Assembly: GCA_031550125.1 (NCBI GenBank)
Contig: JAVBOW010000027.1
Coordinates: forward strand, 1-64,000
Source of the DNA: JAVBOW01 sp031550125
GTDB taxonomy: Bacteria; Bacteroidota; Bacteroidia; Bacteroidales; Rikenellaceae
Length of the DNA stretch: 64,000 nt
Reading direction: 5' to 3'
Of the stretch, positions 34,822 to 42,576 are shown piece after piece (position 1 is the first letter of the stretch; every line of letters starts with the position of its first letter). The position numbers and the translations under genes were made by a program. A model generated the notes under the pieces. That model worked only from the letters and a program-made list of their open reading frames with translations. It did no database searches and was not told the DNA's origin.

Positions 34822-36183
34822 TCACCACAGCCTGAAGGCTGTGTCGCGGAATATCTCCGAAACCGTGGGGTGGGGGAAGACCACCTTTTCGAGGTCCTGC
34901 ACGGTTAGCCCGCGCTCTATGGCCAGGCATGCGCTGTGGATTATCTCGCTGGCCGGATTTCCGAGCATGTGGACGCCTATTATCCTGCCCGACGCTTTGT
35001 CCGTCATTACTTTGCACGATCCGTTAACCCCTTCGTTCTCCGATACGAACCGGCCCGAAAAGGCCATGGGCAACACCGCCACGTTATATTCGATGCCTTT
35101 GTCGCGCGCCGCCTCTTCGGTTATCCCGGCCCCGGCTATTTCGGGGTTGGTGTAAACCACGCCGGGGATCATGTCGTAACGCATGCGGTCGTCGCCGCCG
35201 GCAATTGTCTCTACGGCAACCACCGCCTCGCGCGAGGCGGTGTGGGCGTAAAGCGAAAAACCCGTGACATCGCCCGCCGCGTAGAGGCCCGGAACGTTGG
35301 TACGCATGCGTTCGTCCGTCTTTATGCCTCCTTTTACCATCTCCACCCCGAGGGTTTCCAGCCCGAATCCCGATGTGACAGGTTTGCGTCCCACGCTTAT
35401 CAGCACTTTTTCACCCTCGACCATCCCTTCGGCTCCATCGGGACCGGCGAAAAATACCTTATTGCCGTCGATGCGCGTCACGCGGCTCTGCATTATGAAT
35501 TTCACGCCGCGTTTCGCATAGATATCCTTCAACGCCTCGGCCTGCTGGGCGTCCATGCCGTTGAGTATTCCCGGCATCATCTCTATGACGGTAACCTCGC
35601 TGCCCAGCGAATTGAAGAGACTGGCAAACTCCACGCCTATTACTCCGCCGCCTATGACGACAAGCGAGGCCGGCTGTTCTTTTATCAGGAGTATTTCTTT
35701 GTTGGTAAGTACTTTGTCTCCCGCTTCGGCTATGCCTGGGATGGGCGGCACGAACGTCTCCGACCCCGTGCAAACCAGCAGGTTCCTGGCCGTAAAACTT
35801 TCTCCGTTGCACTCAATGACGAAAACTTCGCCTTCGCGTCCTTTTATCATGGCCGCGCCTTTTGTGACAGTTACGCCGCTTTCCCTCATGGCCATGTTAA
35901 CGCCTCCCACGAGCCTGCGGACGACGCGGTTCTTGCGGTCCATCATTTTGGCCAGATCGGCCGTCACGCCTTCGGTTTTTATGCCGTATGGCGCGCTGTG
36001 TTTGGCCGTATCGTATACTTTTGCGCTGTAAAGCAGCGTTTTGGTAGGTATGCATCCTTCGTTAAGGCACACCCCCCCGAGTTCTGTTTTTTCGAAGAGC
36101 GTGACGCTAAGGCCTTTAGTCGCAGCGCGTTCGGCGGCTATGTAACCGGCGGGGCCGCCCCCGATAATTGCTAAGTCTATCAT
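34822..36183 (-). CDS. lpdA: Dihydrolipoyl dehydrogenase
   Basis: A 453-residue FAD flavoprotein that reoxidises dihydrolipoamide using NAD+, the E3 component of 2-oxo acid dehydrogenases and the L protein of glycine cleavage. The FAD-binding GGGPAG is at residues 8-13, the redox disulfide is GGVCLNEGC (Cys39, Cys44), the NAD-binding VIGGGVIGVEFAS is near residue 175, and the C-terminal HPTVSE supplies the active-site His-Glu pair. It is a single gene with no E1/E2 or gcv genes nearby, so its partner complex is not evident here. Confidence 0.94.
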   Translation of the reverse strand: MIDLAIIGGGPAGYIAAERAATKGLSVTLFEKTELGGVCLNEGCIPTKTLLYSAKVYDTAKHSAPYGIKTEGVTADLAKMMDRKNRVVRRLVGGVNMAMRESGVTVTKGAAMIKGREGEVFVIECNGESFTARNLLVCTGSETFVPPIPGIAEAGDKVLTNKEILLIKEQPASLVVIGGGVIGVEFASLFNSLGSEVTVIEMMPGILNGMDAQQAEALKDIYAKRGVKFIMQSRVTRIDGNKVFFAGPDGAEGMVEGEKVLISVGRKPVTSGFGLETLGVEMVKGGIKTDERMRTNVPGLYAAGDVTGFSLYAHTASREAVVAVETIAGGDDRMRYDMIPGVVYTNPEIAGAGITEEAARDKGIEYNVAVLPMAFSGRFVSENEGVNGSCKVMTDKASGRIIGVHMLGNPASEIIHSACLAIERGLTVQDLEKVVFPHPTVSEIFRDTAFRLW

Positions 36184-36204
36184 GGTTCAGGTCTGTTTAT
36201 TTTA

Positions 36205-36212
36205 CAAATATA
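36205..36212 (-). promoter_or_regulatory. -7 promoter box of lpdA
   Basis: On the minus strand the site reads TATATTTG, matching TAnnTTTG, 21 bases before the lpdA ATG. It lies back to back with the kdsD promoter box. Confidence 0.5.
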
Positions 36213-36214
36213 AT

Positions 36215-36222
36215 TAACTTTG
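36215..36222 (+). promoter_or_regulatory. -7 promoter box of kdsD
   Basis: TAACTTTG matches TAnnTTTG and ends 18 bases before the ATG at 36241. It also shows that the alternative upstream TTG start at 36220 would lie inside the promoter. Confidence 0.55.
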
Positions 36223-36240
36223 CAGGAAATTAAAATAACT

Positions 36241-37212
36241 ATGGACCGCATCAAACAGTATGCCATAGAAACGATTAACACCGAGGCTGAAGCCGTAGCC
36301 AACCTTACGGCCCGTATAACGGACGATTTTACGGGTGCCGTACAGGCCATCCTGGCCTGCACGGGCAAAGTCATAGTAACAGGTATGGGTAAATCTGGCC
36401 TGATAGCCCGCAAGATAGCCGCTACCCTGGCCAGTACCGGCACGCCGTCTTTCTTCCTGCATCCGGGAGAGGCATATCACGGCGACCTCGGTATGATCTC
36501 ATCCAACGACGTGGTGCTGGCCATAACAAACTCCGGCCAGACGGACGAGATATTAAAGTTGATACCTTTCCTCGAACACCGCGGCAATATAATAATCGGC
36601 ATGACGGGCAATCCGGCATCGACTTTGGCCCGACATTCGCATTATCACCTGAATGTCGCGGTGGAGCGTGAGGCGTGTCCGATGAACATGGCCCCCACAT
36701 GCTCCACCACGGCCGCGCTGGTAATGGGCGACGCATTGGCCGTGGCGCTCATTAACGAGCGGGGTTTCAAGGCCGAGGATTTTGCGGTGTTCCATCCGGG
36801 CGGCACTCTCGGACGCAGGTTGCTGACTAAGGTTGGCGATGTGATGCGGAGCGATAATCTGCCGCTGGTGCCGAACGATATGCCGCTGGGACAGGTGATA
36901 ATAGTTATCAGCGACGCGCGCATGGGAATAGCCGTAGTGACTGATAATGAAGGAAATATGGAGGGAGTGATTACCGACGGCGACGTGCGTCGAGCCATGG
37001 CCCGATATAAACAGGATTTCTTCAATATACGCGCATCGGAGGTCATGTCGCGCAATCCCAAGACCATCAGGGCCGACGAACGGGTGGTGGTGGCGGAGGA
37101 TATGATGCGCAGCCACAAGATCCACTCCATAGTGGTGGTTGGCGACGATGGCAAACCGTCGGGCATAGTGGAATATTTTAACGTGTCGCTTACGGGCGAA
37201 TTGTTGCGATAA
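36241..37212 (+). CDS. kdsD: Arabinose-5-phosphate isomerase (KdsD/KpsF)
   Basis: A 323-residue enzyme converting ribulose-5-phosphate to arabinose-5-phosphate, the first step of Kdo synthesis for LPS. A SIS domain (about 35-170) contains VTGMGKSGLIARK, TLASTGTPSFFLHPGEAYHGDLG and TNSGQTDE; two CBS domains follow (about 205-320). The ATG at 36241 is chosen over an in-frame TTG that lies inside the promoter box. Its TAA stop overlaps the ATG of the phosphatase gene by one base. Confidence 0.93.
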   Translation: MDRIKQYAIETINTEAEAVANLTARITDDFTGAVQAILACTGKVIVTGMGKSGLIARKIAATLASTGTPSFFLHPGEAYHGDLGMISSNDVVLAITNSGQTDEILKLIPFLEHRGNIIIGMTGNPASTLARHSHYHLNVAVEREACPMNMAPTCSTTAALVMGDALAVALINERGFKAEDFAVFHPGGTLGRRLLTKVGDVMRSDNLPLVPNDMPLGQVIIVISDARMGIAVVTDNEGNMEGVITDGDVRRAMARYKQDFFNIRASEVMSRNPKTIRADERVVVAEDMMRSHKIHSIVVVGDDGKPSGIVEYFNVSLTGELLR

Positions 37213-37694
37213 TGGACAGGAAATTACTTTTCGTTTGCCTCGGGAATATCTGCCGCTCTCCGGCGGCCGAAGGCATCATGCAGTCGATCGTGGCCGGCGA
37301 GGGCTTGCAGGACGAAATAGAGGTCGATTCCGCCGGCACTTACGGCGGACACGCGGGCGAGAGGGCCGACGCGCGCATGCGTCAGGCGGCCTCGAAACGC
37401 GGTTACGACCTTACGAGCCGCTCGCGCCGCATGGAAGAGACGGATTTCGACCGTTTCGACATGATAGTCGTAATGGACGATTCGAACTACGAGCGAGTCC
37501 ACCGCATGGCCCCTTCGCCAGAGGCCGCCAGGAAGATTTATCGCATGACGGAATTTTGCCGCCGCCATCCCGGAGCCGACCACATTCCCGATCCCTATTA
37601 CGAAGGCGCGCAGGGTTTCGAGCGTGTCCTCGACCTGTTGGAAGACGCTTGCGGGGGGCTCTTGGAATTCATTAAAGATCAACGGCGGCCGTAA
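37212..37694 (+). CDS. Low-molecular-weight protein-tyrosine phosphatase
   Basis: A 160-residue phosphatase. The CX5R active-site loop is VCLGNICRSP with Cys9 and Arg15, and the general-acid Asp is in IPDPYYEG near residue 126. Members paired with Wzc-type kinases (Wzb) dephosphorylate the kinase tail. The window's Wzc-like kinase at 21582 has no phosphatase in its own cluster, so this one is a plausible partner. It is translationally coupled to kdsD, which suggests a surface-polysaccharide role. The 3' end runs into the terminator hairpin. Confidence 0.92.
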   Translation: MDRKLLFVCLGNICRSPAAEGIMQSIVAGEGLQDEIEVDSAGTYGGHAGERADARMRQAASKRGYDLTSRSRRMEETDFDRFDMIVVMDDSNYERVHRMAPSPEAARKIYRMTEFCRRHPGADHIPDPYYEGAQGFERVLDLLEDACGGLLEFIKDQRRP

Positions 37695-37712
37695 TGTCTA
37701 CGGCCGTTTTTT
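37686..37712 (+). terminator. Terminator of the kdsD-phosphatase operon
   Basis: An 8-bp stem (CGGCCGTA / TACGGCCG) with a 5-base loop is followed by TTTTTT. The phosphatase stop codon lies within the stem. Confidence 0.8.
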
Positions 37713-37787
37713 ATAAAGAAAAGAATGTATTTCGGATTTAATTTCCGATATTTGTAATTCGTATTGAATTTTAAATTTAAAACCAAA

Positions 37788-39185
37788 ATGTCTACCGGAA
37801 GAAGAATCAGGATAGCAGACCTGCTGAAAATGGCCCCGCAAGGCCAGGCCGTGACCGTTAAGGGTTGGGTGAGAACCAAACGCGGAAACAAAAACGTGGC
37901 TTTCATAGCCATTGGCGACGGTTCTACCATAAACAACATACAGGTTGTTGCCGATGTGGCTGCGTTCGACGAGGAACTTCTGAAAAACATAACCACAGGG
38001 GCCTGCTTGCGCGTGGAAGGCGCATTGGTCGAGTCTGTGGGTTCAGGCCAGGGCGTAGAGGTTCAGGCCCGGGAAATAGAGATCTACGGCGTGGCCGATC
38101 CGGAAACGTACCCGTTGCAGAAAAAAGGGCATTCACTCGAATTCCTGCGCGATATAGCCTACCTGCGTCCCCGCACCAATACCTTCGGCGCGGTGCTGAG
38201 GATACGCCACGCCATGGCGTATGCCATACATAAATATTTCAACGACAGAGGTTTTTATTATTTACATACCCCGATAATCACTGCCTCGGACGCTGAGGGT
38301 GCAGGACAGATGTTCTCGGTCACAACGTTCGACATAGCCAATCCTCCCCGCACCGAAAGCGGCGAAGTGGATTATTCTCAGGATTTTTTCGGCAAGCACA
38401 GCAGCCTCACCGTCTCAGGGCAACTGGAGGGCGAACTGGGCGCTTTGGCCCTTTCGCAGATATACACTTTCGGCCCCACGTTCCGCGCCGAAAACTCCAA
38501 CACGCCCCGCCACCTGGCCGAATTCTGGATGATAGAACCCGAGATGGCCTTCTATGAGCTTGAGGACAATATGGATCTTGCGGAAGACTTTCTCAAGTTC
38601 CTGATAACCTATGCGCTGGAAAATTGCCGCGAAGATCTCGACTTCCTTGCCAAAATGTACGACGAGGAGCTTGTGGAACGCCTGGAATTTGTTGTAAAGA
38701 ACGCGTTCGTAAGGCTCGATTACTCCGAGGGCATAAAGATACTGGAGCAAAGCGGGCAAAAGTTCGAGTTCCCTGTAAGTTGGGGGCTTGATCTGCAGAG
38801 CGAACACGAGCGTTACCTGGTCGAAAAACATTTCAAAAAACCGGTCATACTTATAAACTATCCACGCGAGATAAAGGCTTTTTACATGAAACTCAACGAC
38901 GACGGGAAGACGGTACGCGCAATGGACGTCCTGTTCCCGAAGATCGGGGAGATAATCGGCGGATCGCAGCGCGAGGAGAATTACGAGAAACTGCTCGGGA
39001 AAGTACGCGATCAGGGTATCCCCGAGAAGGACGTCTGGTGGTATCTCGACACGCGCCGTTACGGCACCGCGCCACACAGCGGCTTCGGCCTCGGCTTCGA
39101 ACGCCTGTTGCTGTTCGTGACCGGCATGGCCAACATCCGCGACGTAATACCTTTCCCGCGTACACCTAAAAACGCCGAGTTCTGA
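37788..39185 (+). CDS. asnS: Asparaginyl-tRNA synthetase
   Basis: A 465-residue class IIb synthetase that charges tRNA-Asn. An N-terminal OB-fold anticodon-binding domain (VTVKGWVRTKRGNKNVAFIAIGD, cut here: VKGWVRTKRGNKNVAF) is followed by the catalytic core with YLHTPIITASDAEGAG, motif 2 TFRAENSNTPRHLAEFWMIE-like residues (FGPTFRAENS) and motif 3 GFGLGFERLL. The presence of QFFGKHSSLTVSGQLEGE-type sequence (KHSSLTVSGQLEGE) distinguishes AsnS from AspS. ATG at 37788 chosen; an in-frame TTG lies 24 bases upstream. Confidence 0.95.
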   Translation: MSTGRRIRIADLLKMAPQGQAVTVKGWVRTKRGNKNVAFIAIGDGSTINNIQVVADVAAFDEELLKNITTGACLRVEGALVESVGSGQGVEVQAREIEIYGVADPETYPLQKKGHSLEFLRDIAYLRPRTNTFGAVLRIRHAMAYAIHKYFNDRGFYYLHTPIITASDAEGAGQMFSVTTFDIANPPRTESGEVDYSQDFFGKHSSLTVSGQLEGELGALALSQIYTFGPTFRAENSNTPRHLAEFWMIEPEMAFYELEDNMDLAEDFLKFLITYALENCREDLDFLAKMYDEELVERLEFVVKNAFVRLDYSEGIKILEQSGQKFEFPVSWGLDLQSEHERYLVEKHFKKPVILINYPREIKAFYMKLNDDGKTVRAMDVLFPKIGEIIGGSQREENYEKLLGKVRDQGIPEKDVWWYLDTRRYGTAPHSGFGLGFERLLLFVTGMANIRDVIPFPRTPKNAEF

Positions 39186-39229
39186 CGCATCGGCGGTATT
39201 ATCATTATGTAGAATAAAATAATATAGTT

Positions 39230-40654
39230 ATGTCAGGAATAAGTCAGAAACAATCGCAGAAGCTTATACAAAAGCTGTCGCCGCAGCAGATTCAGATGAT
39301 AAAACTCCTGGAACTGCCTGCAATGCAACTGGAGGCGCACATAAAAAAGGAGATAGAGGAAAATCCAATCCTCGAAGAGGAAGAGAGGCAGGACGAGACC
39401 GGAGAGGAGAAAAAAGAGGATATTTCCATGGAGGAGTACCTGCGTGAGGACGATACGCCGAGCTACAAGTACAAGGCCAACAACTACTCCAAAGACGACC
39501 AACTCTACCAGGCGCCCATATCGTCGGGCCGCTCGATGCACGAATACCTCGAGGAGCAATTGGGCTACAAATCGCTGTCGGAGCGCGACGCGCTTATAGC
39601 CGGTTACCTTGTAGGCAGCATAGACGACGACGGTTATTTGCACCGCGGCCTGGAATCCATCACGGACGATATAGCTTTCAATCTTGGAATTGAAGTGTCG
39701 GTGGCCGATCTGGAGCGCGTACTGAAGGTCATACATACGTTGGAGCCGGTAGGCGTGGGGTCGCGCAACCTGCGCGAATGCCTGTTGTTGCAACTTGATT
39801 CCCATGACTCGTTATCCAAAGCGTCGAGACTGGCCCGCAAGATAATCGATCAGCATTTCGACGTGTTCTCAAAGAAGCATTACGAGAAGATAATGTCGCG
39901 TATGGGGATTACCGAAGATGAATTCCGCAGTGCGATAGAGGTCATAACCAGCCTGTCGCCCAAGCCGGGCAACCTTTACAACGACGGGTCGAACGATGTG
40001 GAACCGTACATAATCCCCGATTTCATCCTCAACTACCAGAACGGTAAATTCGAACTCAGCCTGAACTCGTATAACGTCCCCGACATAAGGGTTAACAAAC
40101 GCTATGTGGAGATGATACGCGAGATGGCTGCCCGCTCGGGCGCAGCCGAGTCGGATAAAGAAGCGATGCAGTTCGTAAAGAACAAGATCGATTCGGCAAA
40201 GTGGTTCATATCGGCCATCAAGCAGCGCCACGATACGCTGCTGTTCACGATGCAGGAGATACTCGACTACCAGAAGGAATATTTCGAGGACGGCGATCAA
40301 AGCAAGCTGCACCCGATGATCCTCAAAGATATAGCCGATCGTACCGGCCTCGACGTGTCTACCATATCGAGAGTGGTCAACAGTAAATACATACAGACCC
40401 ATTTCGGCATATTGTCCCTCAAACAGCTTTTCTCAGAAGCAATGCAAACGGAAAGCGGCGAGGAGGTTTCGTCATACGAGATAAAACAGATCCTTACCGA
40501 CTGCATAGAGAACGAGGATAAGCGCAGACCCCTTACCGACGAACAGCTGATGGATATCCTTAACGAAAGAGGATACCTGATAGCCCGCCGCACCGTGGCC
40601 AAATACCGCGAGATGCTCGGAATTTCGGTGGCTCGCCTACGCAAACAGCTGTAG
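39230..40654 (+). CDS. rpoN: RNA polymerase sigma-54 factor
   Basis: A 474-residue alternative sigma factor that recognises -24/-12 promoters and needs AAA+ activators. The Gln-rich activator-interacting region I (QSQKLIQKLSPQQIQMIKLL) is at the N-terminus, followed by an acidic segment (EEEERQDETGEEKKED), the core-binding domain and, near residue 455, the diagnostic RpoN box ARRTVAKYRE. It is flanked upstream by asnS and downstream by a terminator hairpin. No AAA+ activator gene lies in this window. Confidence 0.95.
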   Translation: MSGISQKQSQKLIQKLSPQQIQMIKLLELPAMQLEAHIKKEIEENPILEEEERQDETGEEKKEDISMEEYLREDDTPSYKYKANNYSKDDQLYQAPISSGRSMHEYLEEQLGYKSLSERDALIAGYLVGSIDDDGYLHRGLESITDDIAFNLGIEVSVADLERVLKVIHTLEPVGVGSRNLRECLLLQLDSHDSLSKASRLARKIIDQHFDVFSKKHYEKIMSRMGITEDEFRSAIEVITSLSPKPGNLYNDGSNDVEPYIIPDFILNYQNGKFELSLNSYNVPDIRVNKRYVEMIREMAARSGAAESDKEAMQFVKNKIDSAKWFISAIKQRHDTLLFTMQEILDYQKEYFEDGDQSKLHPMILKDIADRTGLDVSTISRVVNSKYIQTHFGILSLKQLFSEAMQTESGEEVSSYEIKQILTDCIENEDKRRPLTDEQLMDILNERGYLIARRTVAKYREMLGISVARLRKQL

Positions 40655-40680
40655 GGTGGGAGGCTGTTCCAAATTTTTTG

Positions 40681-40711
40681 AACGCGGATGTCCTAAGGCA
40701 TCCGCGTTTTT
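40681..40711 (+). terminator. Terminator of rpoN
   Basis: A 10-bp perfect stem (AACGCGGATG / CATCCGCGTT) with an 8-base loop is followed by a short T run, 27 bases after the rpoN stop. Confidence 0.8.
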
Positions 40712-40820
40712 GAGGTAAAATACCCTACATATGGTTATGTGTAGATCGAAATATCACTATTTAAAGTTATTTTCCATAGACGCGGGCCGACATACCTTCG
40801 CATCGTCAATTTACAAAACA

Positions 40821-41933
40821 ATGGTAAGGAAAGGATTTATGTCGTTGGCGCTCGCGCTGACTGCGTTGGTTGGCGATGTTTTCGCCCAGGATGGGCGAAG
40901 CGCGATAGAATCAGGTGCAAGCTACACGGGCGATGTGGTGAATAACCTTAGAGGAGGTATAAAGACGGGGTCGGCCTATTTGGGCATGGCTACAATTAAC
41001 CTGGGCATAGACACCGAGAAGGCGGGCCTGTGGAAAGGAGGCAACTTCTACGTTATGGGAGCCAATACACATGGAGACACTCCCTCCGCCAATCTTATAG
41101 GCGATATGCAGGTTGTCTCTAACATAGAGGCCGGCAACCATACCTATATTCAGGAATTGTGGTTCAAACAGCGGGCGGGATCCCTGGAATTCACGCTCGG
41201 ACTGCAGGACCTCGCAGTGGAATTCGGGGGTGTGGAATACGGCGGCCTCTATCTGAACTCGTCGTTTGGGGTCAAATCCTCCATATCCCATAATATTCCC
41301 GTACCGATATTTCCCCTTACCAACCTCGGTTTTACGGCAAAGTGGGACGTGTCGGACAGGTTTGTGTGGCTTGGCGCTATTTTCGACGGTCAGCCCGAAG
41401 ATTTCGATACCAATCCGTATAATATTAAATGGAAGATGGGGCGGGGCGACGGCTTTCTTGCTGCCACCGAGTTTCAGGCGTCATTCGATTCCGAAACAGG
41501 CCCGGCGGTGTATAAGGCTGGAGCCATATGGCATCGTATGAAGCAGGACGGGACGTACGCCGATATAGCAAGCGTTTATGCCAACGCCAACCGGCAACTG
41601 TGGTCGGCCGGAGAAAAGGCTTTCGGCCTGTTCGCCCAGTTGGGTTATAGCCCGTCGAAGGGCAGTACATGTGAGTATTATGTCGGTCTGGGCATGAATT
41701 ATAGCGGGCTTCTGAGCCGCAAGGGACGCGACGAGGCCGGGCTGGCCGTTGCCCATGAAAGCTTCCGCAGCGGGCTGAAAGCCGAAACGGCAATAGAAAT
41801 GACCTATAAATACCGGGTGTGGAGTAATTTCTACCTGCAACCCGACGTACAATATATCATCAACCCTGCCGGCACTGGAACTAACCTCGCCGACAGCTTT
41901 TGCGTCGGTCTCCGTTTCGGGTTGTCATTATAA
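40821..41933 (+). CDS. OprB-family carbohydrate porin
   Basis: A 370-residue outer-membrane beta-barrel of the carbohydrate-selective porin family. The ATG at 40821 gives a signal peptide (MVRKGFMSLALALTALVG, cleavage near VFA-QD, residues 21-24); the longer frame upstream has charged, non-signal sequence. The mature part alternates short polar and amphipathic stretches, with aromatic residues at strand ends, and ends FCVGLRFGLSL with the usual C-terminal aromatic-rich strand. Conserved-looking pieces are NFYVMGANTHGD, ELWFKQ and SSFGV. It probably permits sugar diffusion. No operon partner is evident; the next gene starts 44 bases later. Confidence 0.83.
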   Translation: MVRKGFMSLALALTALVGDVFAQDGRSAIESGASYTGDVVNNLRGGIKTGSAYLGMATINLGIDTEKAGLWKGGNFYVMGANTHGDTPSANLIGDMQVVSNIEAGNHTYIQELWFKQRAGSLEFTLGLQDLAVEFGGVEYGGLYLNSSFGVKSSISHNIPVPIFPLTNLGFTAKWDVSDRFVWLGAIFDGQPEDFDTNPYNIKWKMGRGDGFLAATEFQASFDSETGPAVYKAGAIWHRMKQDGTYADIASVYANANRQLWSAGEKAFGLFAQLGYSPSKGSTCEYYVGLGMNYSGLLSRKGRDEAGLAVAHESFRSGLKAETAIEMTYKYRVWSNFYLQPDVQYIINPAGTGTNLADSFCVGLRFGLSL

Positions 41934-41977
41934 ATGATTTAATTGTTAATGTTGCAACATATAATACCAACACATCC

Positions 41978-42565
41978 GTGAAAAATATAGCAGCCGCAGC
42001 GTTTATTTGTTTGTTGCTTGGGGCCTGCGCGCCGGGCTTCACCCGCAGTGAGCGGCAACTTATAGGCGACGATCCCGAGGCAGGGGCGATGAAAGTGACC
42101 AAAATCTCCGACAAGGCCGACTCGCTTTTGTTACGGTCTACGTCCTCCCCGCTTACGCGGCGCGAACTCGGATCGCCGTACACGGAAACTCTCGCCAAAA
42201 GGATGCTCGCCACCGTAACCGCCCCTGAGAACGATGGTGTGGGGATAGCGGCTCCGCAAGTGGGCGTCGGCCGGCGTTTAATAATTGTCCAGCGTTTCGA
42301 CAAGGAGGGAGAGCCGTTCGAAGTTTTCGCCAACCCGGTGATAACCGGCCACTCCGCCGAAAAACGTACGGGTCCCGAAGGTTGCCTCTCCATAGACGGA
42401 GTCCGGGGCGATGTGGAGCGCTGGGAGTGGATAGACCTCGGCTACGACCTCCCTTTCGTGCAAAATATGCATGTCAATGAGCGCGTAGAAGGTTTCACCG
42501 CGGTTATTTTCCAGCATGAGATAGATCATCTCGACGGCAAACTTTTCATCGATTATCTGAAATAA
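41978..42565 (+). CDS. Peptide deformylase-like lipoprotein
   Basis: A 195-residue peptide deformylase-family protein with all three catalytic motifs: GVGIAAPQ (87-94), EGCLS with metal ligand Cys136, and HEIDH (180-184). Unusually, the N-terminus is a lipoprotein signal (LLLGAC, Cys17) when translated from the GTG at 41978; the longer upstream frame overlaps the porin gene. A deformylase for nascent proteins should be cytoplasmic, so an exported, membrane-anchored version suggests a different role or a different substrate. A canonical def gene presumably exists elsewhere. It is followed 11 bases later by feoAB. Confidence 0.85.
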   Translation: MKNIAAAAFICLLLGACAPGFTRSERQLIGDDPEAGAMKVTKISDKADSLLLRSTSSPLTRRELGSPYTETLAKRMLATVTAPENDGVGIAAPQVGVGRRLIIVQRFDKEGEPFEVFANPVITGHSAEKRTGPEGCLSIDGVRGDVERWEWIDLGYDLPFVQNMHVNERVEGFTAVIFQHEIDHLDGKLFIDYLK

Positions 42566-42576
42566 CAGTATACTAA

